DNA of 9,289 nt from Verrucomicrobiota bacterium (GTDB lineage: Bacteria; Verrucomicrobiota; Verrucomicrobiia; Opitutales; Opitutaceae). Shown here one piece after another: positions 6,625 through 9,289 of the stretch. Below the pieces are notes generated by a model that had not been told where the DNA came from, did not search any database, and saw only the letters and a list, made by a program, of their open reading frames with translations. Positions within the stretch are counted from its first letter, which is position 1. Each line of letters begins with the position of its first letter. Location: assembly GCA_030832235.1 (NCBI GenBank), contig JAURJO010000264.1, forward strand, positions 1-9,289, in the 5' to 3' direction. Made by a program: the position numbers and the translations under genes.

Positions 6625-7929
6625 TCAGACCACCGTGCCGGGAGGAAGGACGGTGTTTTTCGGAACGACCAGGACTCCGTCGCGAATGATCACGAGGCCG
6701 CCCGCGTAGCTGCCGTCGGCCTTCCCCTGCGCCGCGAGCACGCAGCCGTCGCCGATGCGGGCGTTTTTGTCGATGATTGCTCCTTGGATGCGGCAATTTC
6801 GGCCGACGCCCAGATTGGGCCGGCCGCGGGTGGCGTTATCCTCCAACTGCGCCGGCGTCTCGTAATAGTCAGAGCCCATCACGATGCTGTCGGCGAGTTT
6901 GCTTCCCTCCCCCACCAGCGCCCGGACGCCGAGCACGCAATGCTTCAGGCTGGAATCGGTGAGGATCGAGCCGTCCCCAATGACAACGTGGTCCACATCG
7001 CAACGGTTGATCTTGCTGGGCGGCAGGAAGCGGGGGTGGGTGTAGATCGGCGCCGTGGGATCGAAGAAGTTGAAGGGCGGCAACGGCTGCGCGAGCGCGA
7101 GGTTGGCCTCGTAGAAGGCCCGCACCGTGCCGATGTCCTCCCAGTACCCTTCGAAAATGTGTGCGAACAGCTTCTTCTTCCCGAGCAGCGAAGGGATGAC
7201 CTCCTTGCCGAAGTCGGTCATCGTATTGTCCAGCGCCGCCTCGAGGACGGAGCGGTTGAAAACATAGATGCCCATGGACGCCAGGCAGCGCTTCTCGCGA
7301 CACGGCGTGAGGTCGCGCTCAAGGACGGGGCTGAGCGTGAGACTGTCGATCACGGCGGGATCCTTCGGCTTCTCGACGAAGCGACCGATGGCGCGGTCGT
7401 CGCCAACCTGCATCAGGCCCAGGCCCGCCACCTTGGAGACCGGGAACGGGATCGCCGCGATGGTGACGTCGGCCTGGTTCGCGACGTGTTCGGCGATGAT
7501 GCGCCGGAAATCCATCCGGTACAGTTGGTCACCGGAAAGGATCAGCACGAGGTCGTGGGAGAAGTTCCGGAAATGAAGCAGATTTCGCCGCACCGCGTCA
7601 GCCGTGCCTTGGTACCAGTCGGAACCTCGCTCGGTCTGCTCGGCGGCGAGGATGTCGACGAAGCCGCCGCCAAAGGGATCAAAGTGGTAGGTGCTCTGGA
7701 CGTGGCGGTGCAGCGACTGCGTCTGGAACTGCGTGAGCAGGAAGATGCGATTGATCTCACTGTTCAGGCAGTTGCTGATCGGGATATCGACCAACCGGTA
7801 CTTGCCGGCGAGGGGGACCGCCGGCTTGCAACGTTCGAGCGTGAGCGGATGCAGTCGCGTGCCGCGGCCGCCGCCCATGATCACGGCGAGGACGCGCTTG
7901 CGGGTGCTGATCGAAGGAAGGGATGTCAT
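6625..7929 (-). CDS. glgC: Glucose-1-phosphate adenylyltransferase (ADP-glucose pyrophosphorylase)
   Basis: A 434-residue enzyme that makes ADP-glucose from ATP and glucose 1-phosphate, the committed step of bacterial glycogen synthesis, in the cytoplasm. The nucleotidyltransferase domain has the signature GGGRGTRLHPLT (19-30), KPAVPLAGKYR (35-45), WYQGTADAVR (105-114), SGDQLYRMD (132-140), the sugar-phosphate-binding lysine region FVEKP (184-188) and GYWEDIGT (261-268). A left-handed beta-helix domain follows (about 300-434). GKYRL-DIPISNC, the GTADAVR form and SGDQLYRMD resemble cyanobacterial and plant enzymes more than E. coli GlgC. Those are regulated by 3-phosphoglycerate and phosphate rather than fructose 1,6-bisphosphate and AMP, so different allostery is possible (inference). 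The start ATG 7927-7929 gives the family's usual N-terminus; no Shine-Dalgarno site is seen. The gene is divergent from the epimerase gene with a 76-base spacer. No other glycogen genes are in the window. Confidence 0.95.
   Translation of the reverse strand: MTSLPSISTRKRVLAVIMGGGRGTRLHPLTLERCKPAVPLAGKYRLVDIPISNCLNSEINRIFLLTQFQTQSLHRHVQSTYHFDPFGGGFVDILAAEQTERGSDWYQGTADAVRRNLLHFRNFSHDLVLILSGDQLYRMDFRRIIAEHVANQADVTIAAIPFPVSKVAGLGLMQVGDDRAIGRFVEKPKDPAVIDSLTLSPVLERDLTPCREKRCLASMGIYVFNRSVLEAALDNTMTDFGKEVIPSLLGKKKLFAHIFEGYWEDIGTVRAFYEANLALAQPLPPFNFFDPTAPIYTHPRFLPPSKINRCDVDHVVIGDGSILTDSSLKHCVLGVRALVGEGSKLADSIVMGSDYYETPAQLEDNATRGRPNLGVGRNCRIQGAIIDKNARIGDGCVLAAQGKADGSYAGGLVIIRDGVLVVPKNTVLPPGTVV
6631..6660 (+). 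terminator. Intrinsic terminator of the helicase gene, inside the 3' coding end of glgC
   Basis: On the plus strand, 20 bases after the helicase stop, CACCGT (6631-6636) pairs with ACGGTG (6650-6655). CC (6638-6639) can also pair with GG (6648-6649) across a single bulged G, leaving an 8-base purine-rich loop, and five T follow immediately (6656-6660). This is the standard form of a rho-independent terminator. The same bases encode the last dozen or so codons of glgC on the other strand (the KNTVLPPGTV segment). In the glgC direction the run is A, placed before the stem, so it would not stop glgC transcription. Confidence 0.65.
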
Positions 7930-8005
7930 CGTGTCCGGCTAAAGCCTTGCCGAGGCTCTGGCCGGCTCCCACGTTTCGCGAGCCGAATTTCCCAAACTGC
8001 GAATC

Positions 8006-8941
8006 ATGGCCCACGTTTTTGTCACCGGCGCCGCCGGCTTCATCGGCAGCCACACCGTCGACCGGCTGCTCGCCGAGGGCCACCAGGTAAGTGGGGCCGA
8101 TAATTTCCGGACCGGACGGCGCGAAAATCTCACCGGCGCCCTCGCCTCCCCGCGGTTCACCCTGCTGGAAATAGACGTCGCCCGGGAAGGCGCGCTGGCC
8201 GCCGCGATGGCGAAGGCGAAACCCGACGCGCTGATCCACCTCGCTGCGCTCGTGAGCGTGCAGGAAAGCATGCGGGATCCCGGCCTCAACTTCGACCTGA
8301 ACGTCCGCGCCACGCACCTCGCCGCCGAAGCCGCCCGCGCGGCGGGCACGGGCCGGATCGTTTTCGCTTCGTCGGCTGCCATTTACGGCGACGTTGCCAG
8401 CCTGCCCGTTCGCGAGGAATCGGCCAAGTTGCCGATCAGCCCGTACGGGGCGGCCAAACTCGCGAGCGAGGCGCTGCTGCTCGGCCACGGCGCAGCCTAC
8501 GGCCTCACGGTGCGCTGCCAGCGGTATTTCAACGTGTTCGGACCCAGGCAGGATCCCGCCTCACCCTACTCCGGCGTGATCTCGATCTTCGCGCGCCGGC
8601 ACCGCGAGGGAAAGGCGGTGACCGTGCACGGCGACGGCAGCCAGACGCGCGATTTCATCTCCGTGCACGATGTCGCCCGTGCCAACGCGATCGCCGCAAC
8701 TCGCCCGAACGTTCGCTCCGGCGCCGCCAACATCTGCACCGGGCGGGCAACCTCACTCCTCGACGTTCTCGCCGTTTTTCGGCGTCACCATCCCGAAGCA
8801 CCTCCCGCGATTTTCGGCGAGGCGCGCGCCGGTGATATCCGCCACTCGCGGGGCGACGCGACGGTCGCCGCGACGGAACTCGGCTTCCACGCCGAGGTGC
8901 CGGTCGAGGACGGACTCGCCGAGTTAATCCGGCTGGGCTGA
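8006..8941 (+). CDS. NAD-dependent NDP-sugar epimerase/dehydratase (GalE-like extended SDR)
   Basis: A 311-residue extended short-chain dehydrogenase/reductase. The ATG 8006 start places the NAD-binding glycine motif TGAAGFIGSH at residues 7-16, as usual. Further landmarks: D32, the acidic residue (in GADNFRTG) that binds the NAD ribose; LIHLAA (76-81); the catalytic Ser region FASSAAIYGD (120-129, probable S123); catalytic Tyr and Lys in SPYGAAK (Y147, K151); RYFNVFGPRQDP (173-184); and GDGSQTRDFISVHDVA (209-224). The RYFNVFGPRQ-P-SPYSGVI and GDG-QTRDF pattern is typical of UDP-glucose, UDP-GlcNAc and related 4-epimerases. The exact substrate cannot be set from sequence, and a dehydratase is less likely but possible. 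Its products would feed surface polysaccharide or sugar interconversion. The gene is divergent from glgC, and its last 18 bases overlap the end of the convergent peptidase gene. No Shine-Dalgarno site is seen. Confidence 0.9.
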   Translation: MAHVFVTGAAGFIGSHTVDRLLAEGHQVSGADNFRTGRRENLTGALASPRFTLLEIDVAREGALAAAMAKAKPDALIHLAALVSVQESMRDPGLNFDLNVRATHLAAEAARAAGTGRIVFASSAAIYGDVASLPVREESAKLPISPYGAAKLASEALLLGHGAAYGLTVRCQRYFNVFGPRQDPASPYSGVISIFARRHREGKAVTVHGDGSQTRDFISVHDVARANAIAATRPNVRSGAANICTGRATSLLDVLAVFRRHHPEAPPAIFGEARAGDIRHSRGDATVAATELGFHAEVPVEDGLAELIRLG

Positions 8942-9289
8942 GCGCGCCACCCGCGCCTTCTCGTATATAGGAACCACCTGCGGCATCAGCGCCCGCAGCT
9001 GGGCGATGCGCTGGACGTCGGAGGGATGCGTTGAAAGCAGGGCGTCCAGCTTCGAACCCGATGACGCCGCGGCGCCTTTCTTTGCACTCATTTTTTCCCA
9101 AAACGTGATCGCTGCGCGGGGATCGTAGCCGGCCCGGGCCGCGTAAATCGCCCCCATCCGGTCGGCCTCGGTCTCGTTGCCGCGCGAGTGGGGCAACACA
9201 CGTCCGAGCGTGGTCCCCGCCCCGTAGGCCAGCGCGAAAAGCTGGCGCGTGGTGGGATCGTCCGTCTTCGCCTCGACCACCGCCGCGCC
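8924..9289 (-). CDS. M48-family metallopeptidase, C-terminal part (5' end outside window)
   Basis: The last 121 residues of a protein that enters from the right edge; the frame is open to base 9289, so the apparent GTG start near 9280 is not the true start. The fragment carries SRGNETEADRMGAIYAARAG (residues 35-54 of the fragment), whose first Glu in ETEAD is the expected third zinc ligand of M48 peptidases, followed by YDPRAAITFWEKM (55-67) and LLSTHPSDVQRIAQL (84-98). This combination is characteristic of the Oma1/LoiP/BepA-like branch, envelope-associated proteases that degrade or refold damaged outer-membrane or periplasmic proteins. The HExxH motif and any signal peptide or lipobox would lie outside the window, so activity and location cannot be judged here. 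The stop TAA falls inside the end of the convergent epimerase gene. Confidence 0.87.
   Translation of the reverse strand, partial: GAAVVEAKTDDPTTRQLFALAYGAGTTLGRVLPHSRGNETEADRMGAIYAARAGYDPRAAITFWEKMSAKKGAAASSGSKLDALLSTHPSDVQRIAQLRALMPQVVPIYEKARVARSAQPD

Noticed and set aside
6784..8103. A 439-codon open frame on the plus strand opposite glgC
   Set aside because: It lies antisense to a gene with every GlgC motif and extends out of frame into the epimerase. No family features are seen.

Overview
The window is a dense, clearly G+C-rich stretch of bacterial chromosome with eight protein-coding genes, two of them cut by the window edges. I see no phage, transposon, CRISPR array, tRNA or rRNA. The gene mix suggests a diderm, free-living bacterium: an ExeA/GspA-GspB-type pair, two signal-peptide proteins of poorly characterised families (DUF4139, DUF2911), a cyanobacterial/plant-like ADP-glucose pyrophosphorylase, and mostly no visible Shine-Dalgarno sites. 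My best guess is Verrucomicrobiota (Opitutaceae-like), but this is inference from gene style only.

Layout: (1) 1-203, minus: N-terminal part of an FtsB/DivIC-like septum formation protein, running off the left edge. (2) 335-1988, plus: an ExeA/GspA-family AAA ATPase followed 13 bases later by a GspB-like bitopic membrane protein. (3) 1989-2327: a non-coding gap rich in hairpins. Its right part is an intrinsic terminator for the minus-strand gene that follows; the rest is unexplained. (4) 2328-4470, minus: an exported DUF4139 protein and then an exported DUF2911 protein, 88 bases apart, possibly co-transcribed. (5) 4607-6610, plus: a UvrD/PcrA/Rep-family DNA helicase. (6) 6625-7929, minus: glgC. 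(7) 8006-8941, plus: an NDP-sugar epimerase of the extended SDR family. (8) 8924-9289, minus: the C-terminal part of an M48-family metallopeptidase, whose end overlaps the epimerase gene by 18 bases.

Transcription direction changes at almost every gene, so only two multi-gene units are plausible (the GspA-GspB pair and the DUF4139-DUF2911 pair). The genes read as independent functions: cell division, envelope secretion or pilus assembly, DNA repair, glycogen synthesis, sugar-nucleotide metabolism and envelope proteolysis. I do not see an obvious new multi-gene system. The points most worth checking are the structured 1989-2264 gap, the helicase terminator buried inside the 3' coding end of glgC, and the paired exported DUF4139/DUF2911 proteins.
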